Shown: positions 19,098 through 27,611 of the stretch, in pieces | How positions within the stretch are numbered: the stretch's first letter is position 1 | How the letters are laid out: the number at the start of each line of letters is the position of its first letter | Source: DASQFI01 sp035633215 | Lineage (GTDB): Bacteria; Acidobacteriota; Vicinamibacteria; Vicinamibacterales; SCN-69-37 | Direction of reading: 5' to 3' | NCBI GenBank assembly: GCA_035633215.1 | Contig: DASQFI010000010.1 | Location: 372,001-436,000, forward strand | DNA length: 64,000 nt | Program-made: the position numbers and the translations under genes | Notes under the pieces: generated by a model | What the model was told of the DNA's origin: nothing | The model's input: the letters and a program-made list of their open reading frames with translations, nothing else | Database searches by the model: none

Positions 19098-20931
19098 GCT
19101 CGACTCTTCCGACCCCGGACCGGAACGGCACGATGATCATCGCGAGCAGCACGCGCGCGCCGGCGGCCGTGAGCCGGAACGGTGTCAGCGACGTCCGGCC
19201 GCCCTGCCGCGATCGCGCGAGCACGGGCACCTCGACGACCCGAAGACCGTTGCGGTCGAGAAACAGTTGAAGCTCGGGCTCGGGGTAGCCGGTCGGGTGA
19301 TGTTCGGCGAGCAGGCGCACCGCGCGCGGGCCGAGCGCACAGAACCCGGACGTCGGATCGGTCACGACCCGGCCGGTGAGCGCGCGCAGGCACAGGCTGA
19401 GCAGGCGCTGCACCAGCCTCACGGAGAGCGAGGTGTTGGCATCCGACGCCGTATATCGGGAACCGAGGACGACGTCAGCCCGGCCGTCGAGAATGGGAGC
19501 GAGGATCAACTGGATGTCGCTCGCGCGGTGCTGCCCGTCGCCGTCGAGCCGGACCGCGATGTGATATCCCTGACGCGCGGCGTACCGAAGACCGGCGCGC
19601 ATCGCGCTCCCAATCCCCATGCGTTCCGGTAATCTCAGCCAGCGGACGCCGAGCTCCTCGACGACGTCGGGCGTGTCGTCGGTCGATCCATCGTCGATGA
19701 CCAGCAGATCGAGCGCCGGATGGCTGGCGCGCACGTCGGCGACCACGCCCTGCAGCGTGGCGGCTTCGTTGTGCGCCGGAATCAGGCCCAGCACGCGCGT
19801 CAGGGCCCGCGGTGTTGTTTGGGCGCGCGCCGTCGATCGGCTGCCGCGAGGTCCGGCGTGGCCCCGGTCGGCTGGACGCGTGGTCATGCTGTGCGCCGGA
19901 TGTGACCCTCGCCCGGTGATCCGCCGCGCGGTCCACGTCGCGATCGCGGCCACCCAGGCCGCGTCACGGGCGAGGTGAAACAGCGGGAAGAGAAGCGGCG
20001 TCGTGCTCCGAAACCGCCGTGCGGCGCGGGCGCCGGCAATCGCCCGTTCCACGAACAGCACGCACAGCAGTCCCGCGGCAAGCAGAAGCACGTACCGCGC
20101 CGGCCCGGACGCCGCCGCGAGCACCGCCGCAGCCGCGAGCGCGAGTAGGGCGATCGTCATCACGACCGGGTGCAGCATCATCTGGAGCGGCGAGACCGAG
20201 TCGCCCGTGAGCCGCCTGGGATATCTCGCGACGAGGTCGAGACGACCGTAGCCAAAGCCGTATTGCTGAACGCAGTAGCCCCAGAGGCCCTCACGCCACC
20301 GGTGCGTGCTCTGCGCCTCACGACGGAACACCAGTCGATAGCCCGCCTGCTGCAGGCGGTAACTCATGTCGTTGTCGTACCCGTACCCGAGTTGCTCGTC
20401 GAACAGGCCGGCACGCTGGAACGCTTCCGCGCGGTACACCGAATTGCCGGTGCACACATGGGTCGTGCGGCCGTTCTGAAGCGCGTCATAGCGCTGCTCC
20501 AGGTCGAATCCCATGACACGCGCCGAGAGATCCGCGGTCCGGTCGCTGACGTAACAGCCTTGCGCCGCCGCGACCGTCGGATCATCCAGCGCCGAGACGA
20601 GCGGCTCGAGCCATCCGGCCCGGAGCAGCACGTCCTGATCGACCTGGCAGATGATCGGAAAGCGGGCCGCACGGATTCCGGTGTTGACGGCCGCCGCCGC
20701 GCCCCGGCCGTAGCCGGCGATGACGCGCAGGTCCGGTACGGCCAGCTCGCGAAGAATCGCCGTCGTCCGATCTTCACTGCCGTCGTCGACGACGATGATC
20801 TCCATCGGCCGTCCATCGCGCTGGAGAGCGATCCCCTCGATCACATCGCGGATCCAGCGTTCGCCGTTGCGCACGGGAACGACGAAACTGACAGGGATTG
20901 GGGAGCCGCCTGCGGCGGGCGGGGAGGCCAT
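19090..20931 (-). CDS. Double GT2 protein with DPM1-like C-terminal domain
   Basis: This 613-residue protein has two GT2 domains separated by a membrane region. The first (about 10-260) shows SFVVPVRNGERWI, VVDDGSEDRTT and CQVDQDVLL. Two hydrophobic segments follow (about 265-320). The second (about 380-590) is DPM1/DolP-mannose synthase-like: LGLIPAHNEAATLQGV, VIDDGSTDDTPDVV, RLDGDGQH and DPTSGFCAL. The second domain should load a sugar on polyprenyl phosphate, the donor used by the GT-C/TMTC proteins of this region. ATG at 20931 overlaps the stop of the upstream GT4 gene as ATGA. Confidence 0.9.
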   Translation of the reverse strand: MASPPAAGGSPIPVSFVVPVRNGERWIRDVIEGIALQRDGRPMEIIVVDDGSEDRTTAILRELAVPDLRVIAGYGRGAAAAVNTGIRAARFPIICQVDQDVLLRAGWLEPLVSALDDPTVAAAQGCYVSDRTADLSARVMGFDLEQRYDALQNGRTTHVCTGNSVYRAEAFQRAGLFDEQLGYGYDNDMSYRLQQAGYRLVFRREAQSTHRWREGLWGYCVQQYGFGYGRLDLVARYPRRLTGDSVSPLQMMLHPVVMTIALLALAAAAVLAAASGPARYVLLLAAGLLCVLFVERAIAGARAARRFRSTTPLLFPLFHLARDAAWVAAIATWTARRITGRGSHPAHSMTTRPADRGHAGPRGSRSTARAQTTPRALTRVLGLIPAHNEAATLQGVVADVRASHPALDLLVIDDGSTDDTPDVVEELGVRWLRLPERMGIGSAMRAGLRYAARQGYHIAVRLDGDGQHRASDIQLILAPILDGRADVVLGSRYTASDANTSLSVRLVQRLLSLCLRALTGRVVTDPTSGFCALGPRAVRLLAEHHPTGYPEPELQLFLDRNGLRVVEVPVLARSRQGGRTSLTPFRLTAAGARVLLAMIIVPFRSGVGRVERD

Positions 20932-22193
20932 CACTGCGGCACGATTCTGGGGCTGTTCCACCGTTGCGGTCGAACCCCGGAAAGTATCGCATGGTATTGG
21001 TCGACGATCTGGTCGCAGACCGCCTCGTTTCCGTAGAGTTCCCGCACGCGGAGTGCCGCGCGCTCGGCCTGCACCCGCCAGTGGTCCGGCGACTGGATCA
21101 CAAGATTGATCGCGGCGGTCAGCGCGCTTGCGTCGCCCGCCGGCACGACCTGTCCGCCGCCCGTCGTCCGGATCACTTCGCCGCTGCCCGAGTCCCCGGC
21201 GACGATCACGGACGTGCCCGCGAGCAGCGCTTCGAGCGGCACGAGGCCGAACACTTCGTGTTCGGACGGATACACGACGACGTCGGCATCGGCCAGCGCC
21301 TCGAGCCGTTCGTGTCCGCGCAAGAGGCCCGTGAAGCGCACGGCCCCCTCGATGCCGCGCGACCGGATCGCCGCGGTGATCTCGCGGCCGCTCCCCATGT
21401 CGTTGCCAGCGATCACGAGCGTGGCGTCCGGACGTTCGAGGCGGGCGAATGCCTCAACGAGCAGATCGACCCGCTTGCGGGGCGTGAGCTTTCCAAGAAA
21501 GAGCACGATTGGTCCCGCGCGCAGCGAGCAGCGAATCCGCAGGCGCCCTCGTTGAATCGGCGACGCAAATTCCTCGAGGTCGATCGGGTTCGGGACCAGG
21601 GCAATCGTCTCGTCGGCGACTCCGAGCGCGCGCAGCTGCGCCTGTTCGGCCTGGGAGACGGCCACCACGCGGGCGGCGTTCTGCAGCGCGCGCCGGCCTG
21701 CCAGGGCATCGAACGTCCGCTTCGCGAGCCGCCGCCGCTCGATTCGCGGGGCGGTGCCATTGGGGGCGAGGACGAACGGCACGCCCGCCCGGCCGAGATG
21801 GCGCGCGGCGATTTCGACCGGAAGATTGCGGCACGCGTGGAGGTGCGCGACATCGAACTCGCGGGCATGCCGGCGCATGAAGCCGGCGAGGCCGCGCGGC
21901 AGGAACAGCTGCCAGTGATAGGCGAGGTGATTCGAGAGGTTGGGAAATACGCGGAGCGCGACTCCGTCGGCCGTGCGCGAGGATGGCCATGCGCCGCCCG
22001 GCGGCGGGACCGCGGCAATTGATGGCGGCCGCAGACGACTGGTCGCGTCGCACGCATCGGTCGTCGCGACGGTGACCGCGTGGCCGCGGCGGGCGAGATC
22101 CCGCGCGAGCGTCGCGGCCAGCCGCGGAATGCCGCCGTACGCCCAGGCGTCTCCCGAGTACGGTGTCACGTGGAGGATGCGGAGCGGCGGCAT
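20931..22193 (-). CDS. GT4 family glycosyltransferase
   Basis: This GT-B enzyme of about 420 residues starts MPPLRILHVTPYSGDAWAYGGIP, with the glycine-rich N-terminal loop. Its C-terminal domain has PIVLFLGKLTPRKRVDLLVEAF, VYPSEHEVFGLVPLEALLAGTSVIV and SGSGEVI, typical of GT4 donor sites including the E-x7-E motif. The frame is open upstream to 22214, but ATG at 22193 gives the natural N-terminus. The downstream double GT2 gene is coupled by ATGA overlap. The order on this strand is GT4, GT2-GT2, DUF2304, VanZ. Confidence 0.9.
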   Translation of the reverse strand: MPPLRILHVTPYSGDAWAYGGIPRLAATLARDLARRGHAVTVATTDACDATSRLRPPSIAAVPPPGGAWPSSRTADGVALRVFPNLSNHLAYHWQLFLPRGLAGFMRRHAREFDVAHLHACRNLPVEIAARHLGRAGVPFVLAPNGTAPRIERRRLAKRTFDALAGRRALQNAARVVAVSQAEQAQLRALGVADETIALVPNPIDLEEFASPIQRGRLRIRCSLRAGPIVLFLGKLTPRKRVDLLVEAFARLERPDATLVIAGNDMGSGREITAAIRSRGIEGAVRFTGLLRGHERLEALADADVVVYPSEHEVFGLVPLEALLAGTSVIVAGDSGSGEVIRTTGGGQVVPAGDASALTAAINLVIQSPDHWRVQAERAALRVRELYGNEAVCDQIVDQYHAILSGVRPQRWNSPRIVPQ

Positions 22194-22225
22194 GCGTCGG
22201 TGACCGTCATACACTATCCTCGGCT

Positions 22226-24151
22226 TTGACTGAACGTACCCCGGGCGTGCCGCTGTATCACCGGCTGGCGGTCGTAGTTGCCGTACTCCTCGCCGGTCTG
22301 GTCTACATCAACGCACTCGACAACCCATTCGTCTACGACGACCGGCGGCTCGTAGTCGAAAACCGGTCCTTGCGACCGCCGCTCAATCTCACCGCGATCG
22401 TCCTGCACGAAGTCACGCGTCCCGTCGTCAACCTGACGTACGCGATCGATCGCACGCTCTGGGGGCCGTCGCCGTTCGGGTTCCATGTCACGAACGTCCT
22501 GCTGCACATGCTCAACGTGGCGCTGCTGTTCGAGTTCGGCCGCCGCGCGACGGGCCGGCGCCTGGCGGCGTTCATGGCCGCGGCCATCTTCGCCGTGCAT
22601 CCATTGATGACTCAGGCTGTCGGGTACATCAGCGGACGGGCGGAGCTGCTGTGCGCGGTGTTCCTGCTGCTCGCCTTCGAGGCGGCGCGCCGATGGATGC
22701 TCGAGCCGTTCTCACGTCCTCCAAGCGCAAACCCGACGCGGATCACGGGACACTCGGCCGAAATCCAGCAGGTAGCCCGCCAGAGCAGCGTGAGAACGGC
22801 TCTCGGCGGCCATGGCGCGTGGCTGGCCGCGACGTTCGGGCTCTGGCTGCTGGCGCTCGCGTCGAAGGAAACCGCGGTGATCTTCGTCCTGGTGCTGGTG
22901 TACGACCGGCTCATTCTGGGCCAACCCGGGGGACTTCGTCCCGCCGGCTTGCCCGCCGTAGCCTTGGCGAAGGCGGGACCCCCTGACACGCTCGCTCGCG
23001 GGGGCCCCGTCGCCCCGCTCCGCTCACGTGGCTCACTCGCTGCCGCTCGTTCGCGCGATCGCTTATGGCGCCTTCACGTGCCGGTGATCGCTGTCGTGGT
23101 GGTGGCGGTGGTCGTGCGGCTCGCCGTCTTCGTGCGGCTCGAGCATCCCGGACAGATCGGCATCGATTGGCGCTTCGCGCTGCTCGAACTGGACGTCTTA
23201 CGGCGCTATCTCACGCTGCTGGTCTCACCGGGCGGCCAGACGATTCTTCACGAGCTCGCGCCCGTGACCGGGTGGCTGGACCCGCGGGTGCTGCTGGGAC
23301 TCGGCGTGCTGGGCGTGCTCGGCGCGATCGCCTGGAGGATGCGGCGGGTCGATGGCCTCGTGACGTTCGGCATCCTCTGGTTCATGCTTGCGCTGGTCCC
23401 GTCGGCCGCGCTTGTGACGATGGGTATGGGCGAGCCCATGGCCGAACAGCGCGCGTACGTCGCGAGCGCAGGACTCTTTCTCGCGATTGGCGCCGCCGTC
23501 GCCCGCTTTGAAGCCTGGCGCCGCTGGAACACACGACGGGGCGCCAGAATTCTGTTTCGCGGCATCGTCGCGGCCGTCCTGGTCTTGCTCTCCATGCACA
23601 CGGTGCTTCGCAATGCCGTGTGGGGCCATCCGGTGACGTTGTGGTCCGAGGCGATCGACAGGGCGCCCAACTCGTGGCACGCGCAGCTGCTCTTTGGCGA
23701 GGCGCTGCACGACGCCGGCCGGCACGACGAGGCGATCGGCGCGTTTACGACGGCGCTGCGGACACGGCCGGACGAGCCGGCGATTTACGGGAAGCTCGGC
23801 CTCTGTCTGATCGAGGTGGGCCAGATCGGGCCGGCAGCCGCGGCGTTCGAAAAACTGCGGCAACTGCAGCCGCGTTCGCCCGACGGATCCAACGGGATCG
23901 CCGCGATCGCGTTGATCTCCGGTCAGCTGGAACAGGCGCGGTCGCTATACGAAGAGACACTTTTGTTCGACCCGTGGAACGTGCCGGCGCGCGTCGGGCT
24001 GGCCAAGATCGAAGAGCTGCAGGGTAATGCGGCGGCCGCGTTGCGCCGATGCCAGGAGATCAGGGACCTTGCTCCGGAGACCCCCGGGAATGAGGAATGC
24101 CTCAGTCGGAACCGAGCTCGGATCGGCAGTGGCGGCTCCGGGCGTCGCTGA
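22226..24151 (+). CDS. TMTC-like membrane protein with short TPR tail
   Basis: This protein of about 641 residues resembles the one at 9839. It has about nine or ten transmembrane helices, an acidic first loop (NPFVYDDRRLVVENRSL), and three or four TPR units near the C-terminus (DEAIGAFTTALRTRPDEPAIYGKLGLCL). It is probably a GT-C glycosyltransferase using a polyprenyl-phosphate sugar. The start is uncertain (TTG 22226 or GTG 22247). A Pro/Ala/Arg-rich insert near residues 235-280 is encoded by palindromic repeat DNA and probably forms a cytoplasmic or periplasmic loop. Confidence 0.82.
   Translation: MTERTPGVPLYHRLAVVVAVLLAGLVYINALDNPFVYDDRRLVVENRSLRPPLNLTAIVLHEVTRPVVNLTYAIDRTLWGPSPFGFHVTNVLLHMLNVALLFEFGRRATGRRLAAFMAAAIFAVHPLMTQAVGYISGRAELLCAVFLLLAFEAARRWMLEPFSRPPSANPTRITGHSAEIQQVARQSSVRTALGGHGAWLAATFGLWLLALASKETAVIFVLVLVYDRLILGQPGGLRPAGLPAVALAKAGPPDTLARGGPVAPLRSRGSLAAARSRDRLWRLHVPVIAVVVVAVVVRLAVFVRLEHPGQIGIDWRFALLELDVLRRYLTLLVSPGGQTILHELAPVTGWLDPRVLLGLGVLGVLGAIAWRMRRVDGLVTFGILWFMLALVPSAALVTMGMGEPMAEQRAYVASAGLFLAIGAAVARFEAWRRWNTRRGARILFRGIVAAVLVLLSMHTVLRNAVWGHPVTLWSEAIDRAPNSWHAQLLFGEALHDAGRHDEAIGAFTTALRTRPDEPAIYGKLGLCLIEVGQIGPAAAAFEKLRQLQPRSPDGSNGIAAIALISGQLEQARSLYEETLLFDPWNVPARVGLAKIEELQGNAAAALRRCQEIRDLAPETPGNEECLSRNRARIGSGGSGRR
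22951..22978 (+). repeat. CCGCC-GTA-GC small palindrome, copy 2 (within coding sequence)
   Basis: The 28-nt layout is a 6-bp stem (CCCGCC with GGCGGG, plus one unpaired end), GTA/GAA internal loop, GC/GC inner stem and loop CTTG. Further GC-rich inverted sequence follows (GGGACCCCC with GGGGGCCCC). All of it is in frame inside the TMTC-like gene and encodes a variable loop. Confidence 0.8.
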
Positions 24152-24926
24152 CGCCGGGGGCGCGTCGGCCGCGCGCGCGCACGCCGGCTTGGTCTGGACG
24201 CTGATCCGTACGGATTTCAAGGTCCGGTACCACGGCACGGCGGGCGGGTTCGTCTGGGCGCTTCTGAAGCCGCTGACGATGTTCGTGCTGTTGATGGCGG
24301 TCTTCTCGTTCCTGTTTGCGTCGACGCCCACCTACAAGCTCGATCTCATCATCGGCCTCTTCCTATGGGACTTCTTCGCGGAGAGCACGAAGGCGGGTCT
24401 GATCTCGCTGCACAGCAAGGGATTCCTGCTGTCGAAGGCGAAATGCCCGTCGTGGATCCTCGTCGTGACGTCGATCTCGAACGCAGTCATCACGCTTGCG
24501 GTCTTCAGCGTGATCATCATGGTGTTCCTCACCGGCGCGGGCCAGCCGCCGTCGGCGGGCGGCCTCGCGCTGTTCGTGATCTACTGCATCGCATTCGCGC
24601 TGATCGTCGTCGGCTTTTCGCTCGGATCGAGCGTGCTGTTCCTGCGGTATCGCGATATCAACCAGGTGTGGGACATGATGATCCAAGCCGGGTTCTTCAT
24701 TGCGCCGATCATTTACCCGATCGCCATTCTGCCGGAGCGATTCCATTTCCATCTGTACTTTTGGCCGCCCACGGCCGTGATTGAGTTCGCGCGCGCCGTG
24801 CTCGTTCGAGGCGCGATTCCGACGGCGACCGCGCACCTCTGCCTGGCGGGCGTCGTGGCGATCTCGCTCGCGCTCGGCTGGGCGATCTTCCGGCGGCTGG
24901 CGCCGAGAGCGGCGGAGTACCTATGA
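24090..24926 (+). CDS. ABC-2 type polysaccharide exporter permease (Wzm-like)
   Basis: This 278-residue inner-membrane protein has six transmembrane helices and the ABC2_membrane layout (LIRTDFKVRYHGTAGGFVWALLKPL at the N-terminus, VLFLRYRDINQVWDMMIQAGFFIAPIIYP near the C-terminus). The RDI...W...F..PI.Y pattern is typical of Wzm/TagG permeases, which move lipid-linked O-antigen or teichoic acid out of the cytoplasm. ATG at 24090 overlaps the end of the TMTC-like gene by 62 bases; GTG at 24126 is another possibility. The partner ATPase follows after a 166-base gap filled by a repeat element. Confidence 0.88.
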   Translation: MRNASVGTELGSAVAAPGVADAGGASAARAHAGLVWTLIRTDFKVRYHGTAGGFVWALLKPLTMFVLLMAVFSFLFASTPTYKLDLIIGLFLWDFFAESTKAGLISLHSKGFLLSKAKCPSWILVVTSISNAVITLAVFSVIIMVFLTGAGQPPSAGGLALFVIYCIAFALIVVGFSLGSSVLFLRYRDINQVWDMMIQAGFFIAPIIYPIAILPERFHFHLYFWPPTAVIEFARAVLVRGAIPTATAHLCLAGVVAISLALGWAIFRRLAPRAAEYL

Positions 24927-24937
24927 CCGTCGAATGC

Positions 24938-25086
24938 GTAGGCACGACGTCGGTAGGACGGGCACATCAGGTACGACGGGTTCGAGGAGCCTATTCATGT
25001 CACCTTCCCGTAAGCAAACAAGGCAAACGTCAGTTCGTTCCAGGGACCGACGTGCCTGACGTACCCGATGTACCCGACGTACCGAC
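24938..25086. repeat. Word-armed inverted repeat F (GTACCCGAC words)
   Basis: The right arm (25046-25086) is a run of 9-bp words of the type GTACCCGAC. The left arm (24938-24980) is the inverted, degenerate counterpart (GTCGGTAGG, ACGGGCAC, ATCAGGTAC). The 65-base spacer contains no gene. The element fills the gap between the exporter permease and ATPase genes, which are normally adjacent, and could form a hairpin in their shared mRNA. Confidence 0.75.
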
Positions 25087-25092
25087 TGTGAC

Positions 25093-25839
25093 ATGCCGAT
25101 GTCAGTAATCGAAGCCTCTGGCGTCTCGAAAGCGTTCCGCATTCCGTCGGTCCGCCGGGACACGGTGCGCGAGCACGTGCTCGGCCTGCTCGAGCGGCGG
25201 CGGTTCGAGCGGCTCCAGGTGCTCGACCGGATCAGCCTGAACGTCAAGCAAGGCGAATCGCTCGGGATCATGGGGCGGAATGGCTGCGGTAAAAGCACGC
25301 TGCTCAAGATCCTCTGTGGCGTGTACATGCCTGACTCCGGATACGTCAGTGTCCGTGGGGCGGTCACGCCGATTCTCGAGCTTGGCGTTGGCTGGAATGC
25401 CGAGCTGGACGCCATCGACAACGTGTGCCTTGTGGGCACCGTCATGGGACTCACCCTGCCGGACCTCCGGCGGCGGATGGACGAAATCCTTGCGTTTGCT
25501 GAGGTGGAGCGCTTTGCCAATCTCAAGCTGAAGCACTACTCGAGCGGCATGGCATCCCGGCTGGGGTATGCGGTCGCCTTTGCCGCCGTCCGGGATGTTC
25601 TGGTGCTCGATGAGATCTTCGCGGTGGGCGACGCGGGCTTCAGGGCCAAGTGCGAGCAGCGGTATCGCGAGCTGCACGAGGCCGGCCACACGATCATCCT
25701 GGTCAGCCACGCGCCGCCAGTGATCGCCGGGTTCTGCGATCGGGCGATGCTGATCGAAGGCGGCTGTGTCCGCCTCGAAGGCAGCGGTCCCGAGATCGTG
25801 ACCGCGTATCTCAGGCTGCTGACTGGGGAGGCCGACTGA
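25093..25839 (+). CDS. ABC exporter ATPase (Wzt-like, without carbohydrate-binding domain)
   Basis: This 248-residue ATPase has Walker A GRNGCGKST, signature YSSGMASRL, Walker B VLVLDEIFAVGD and the late H-loop VSHAPP. It is the partner of the Wzm-like permease. Wzt proteins that recognise a capped O-antigen are about 400 residues or longer, with a C-terminal sugar-binding domain. This one ends soon after the H-loop, so it belongs to the short class (KpsT/TagH-core type). ATG at 25093 and 25099 are both possible. The stop abuts the stop of the convergent GT2 gene. Confidence 0.92.
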   Translation: MPMSVIEASGVSKAFRIPSVRRDTVREHVLGLLERRRFERLQVLDRISLNVKQGESLGIMGRNGCGKSTLLKILCGVYMPDSGYVSVRGAVTPILELGVGWNAELDAIDNVCLVGTVMGLTLPDLRRRMDEILAFAEVERFANLKLKHYSSGMASRLGYAVAFAAVRDVLVLDEIFAVGDAGFRAKCEQRYRELHEAGHTIILVSHAPPVIAGFCDRAMLIEGGCVRLEGSGPEIVTAYLRLLTGEAD

Positions 25840-27534
25840 TCAGTGGGGGCGCGACCGGCCCGTCAGCCACCGCACGAGTGAACGCGCCGGGCTCCCTATC
25901 CGCCACCCGAGCGACACCTTCATCGCGTCGAGATCCTGCTTGGTGCCCGAGAGCTTGGTCGTCGACCGATCGACCTGCCTCCCTGCGTCCTGCTGCTCTG
26001 TGAGGGCGCTCTCCAGACGTTGGGCTTCCTCGTTGCGCGCGCCAATTTCCTGCTGAAGGCCGGCAATAGCCGAGCGGGTTGTCTCGAGCTTGCGGCGCAG
26101 CTCGACGACTTGCTGGTCACGCGCGACCAGATGCCGTCTCAGTTGCTCGGCCGTTCGGCGGGCCGACTCGATGTCTTGCTGCAGCCACTTCACCTCGGTC
26201 GATCGCATGGCCGCATGCTGCTCCGACCGGCCGCGGTCCGGGAACGCCACGATCGTTCCGCTGTTCGACAAGGGCACCCGTGCCCCGGCAATCCTCGTGT
26301 GAATGCGATGTGGTTGCCCATCTCTCAGGGACTCCGGCAGCCGGCACGCGAAGGCGTGGTAGCCGCGGCCTTTTCCGGCCGCCAGCAGATCGCTCCGGTA
26401 GGTGTCGGCCCTGACCGTGGCAATGACGACATCGCCGTCGAGGATCTCGATCGACACAGGAGCGTCTGGTCGTCGGGCATCCCATGCCCAACCCGAAACC
26501 ACTGCGCCATTCACGGCGTCCTGAAAGCCCTCGTAGGCGGGTTCACCATCTTCTCGATCGACGGACGCCTGAGCCTGCTGCCCGAAGCGATGCGCGAACT
26601 CGGCCGAGAGCGTGTCCGGATCGTGTTGGGCGAGATCTGCCCAGGCGCGAAGCGCTTCCGGGCGGTCGCCCGTGGTCCACGCGGTCCACGCGTGCGTCCT
26701 CAACTCCTGACAACAGACCCGCCGCTGTCGCTCGATCAGCTCCGAATGAGCCGGTCCGAGCCGGTCGCGCATCTCCTCGTAGAATCGGATCGATCCCGCG
26801 AGCTGGCCGCGCCGGCCAACTTTTGACCATGAACCGGCTTCATGAATCCGGTAGGCGCCCATGATTTCGTCCAGGTAGCCGACCGCGCCCCACTCGGCCG
26901 CCATCACGTACATCGCCCAATCAGCGAGCTCCAAACCGAACACCCAATCCGGCAGAGCCTGCAGGACGGAGGCCCTGATCATCGGCGCGCAGCTGACGAC
27001 GGAGTTGCGTTCGAGCAAGTCACGCTGGCCAAGAACGCCGGACGTCGTTGCCGGTTTGAAATCGAATGGCTCGCTGCTCTCATCCTCGTAGTAGGCAATC
27101 GCGTTGTGGAAGCACATCGAGCACGCCGGATGCGCGTCCAGAAATGTGACTTGTTTTTGCAGCTTGTCGCGCGATACCCAGTAGTCATCGCCGTCGATGA
27201 GCGCGATGTACTCGGCGCTCGCTGCGCGGACCGCCTCGCGAAAAGAATCCACCCCGCACGTGTTCTGACGTGCCAGCGCGAGCCGAATCAGCGTGGGGAA
27301 GCGGCGCTTGTAGCCATGCAGAATGGCAGTCGTGCCGTCAGACGAACAGTCATCGGCGACGATGAACTCGTAGCGCGCTTCGAGCTGCTGCGCGAGCACG
27401 CTCTCGATCGCCTGGACGATGTGCGGCGCGTTGTTGAAGGCCGACATGACGACCGACACACGTGGCGCATCGGTCGCCTCGGGCGGCGGGTCGATTGCCA
27501 CGAGGGGCGGCGCTCCGTCGCTGCGGGTCGACAT
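25840..27534 (-). CDS. GT2 glycosyltransferase with GWAW-type accessory domain and coiled coil
   Basis: The ATG at 27534 has GGGAGG upstream and gives 564 residues. Residues about 30-260 form a GT2 domain (VSVVMSAFNNAPHIVQAI; VADDCSSDGTT; ALIDGDDYW with the DxD). A helical linker follows. Residues about 345-430 form a beta-rich domain with VVSGWAWDARRPDAPV, RADTYRSDL and GYHAFACRLP. Residues about 455-535 are a heptad-rich coiled coil with many Glu, Gln and Arg. The accessory domain resembles the N-terminal part of the glycosyltransferase at 30428. The chain may bind polymer or organise other enzymes. Confidence 0.85.
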   Translation of the reverse strand: MSTRSDGAPPLVAIDPPPEATDAPRVSVVMSAFNNAPHIVQAIESVLAQQLEARYEFIVADDCSSDGTTAILHGYKRRFPTLIRLALARQNTCGVDSFREAVRAASAEYIALIDGDDYWVSRDKLQKQVTFLDAHPACSMCFHNAIAYYEDESSEPFDFKPATTSGVLGQRDLLERNSVVSCAPMIRASVLQALPDWVFGLELADWAMYVMAAEWGAVGYLDEIMGAYRIHEAGSWSKVGRRGQLAGSIRFYEEMRDRLGPAHSELIERQRRVCCQELRTHAWTAWTTGDRPEALRAWADLAQHDPDTLSAEFAHRFGQQAQASVDREDGEPAYEGFQDAVNGAVVSGWAWDARRPDAPVSIEILDGDVVIATVRADTYRSDLLAAGKGRGYHAFACRLPESLRDGQPHRIHTRIAGARVPLSNSGTIVAFPDRGRSEQHAAMRSTEVKWLQQDIESARRTAEQLRRHLVARDQQVVELRRKLETTRSAIAGLQQEIGARNEEAQRLESALTEQQDAGRQVDRSTTKLSGTKQDLDAMKVSLGWRIGSPARSLVRWLTGRSRPH

Positions 27535-27611
27535 CGGAACCTCCCGGCCGCATTCCGCGCCGGCGGCGGAGGCCAGCGTCGGATAAGCCTGTGACACGGA
27601 CGTGAACCGCA

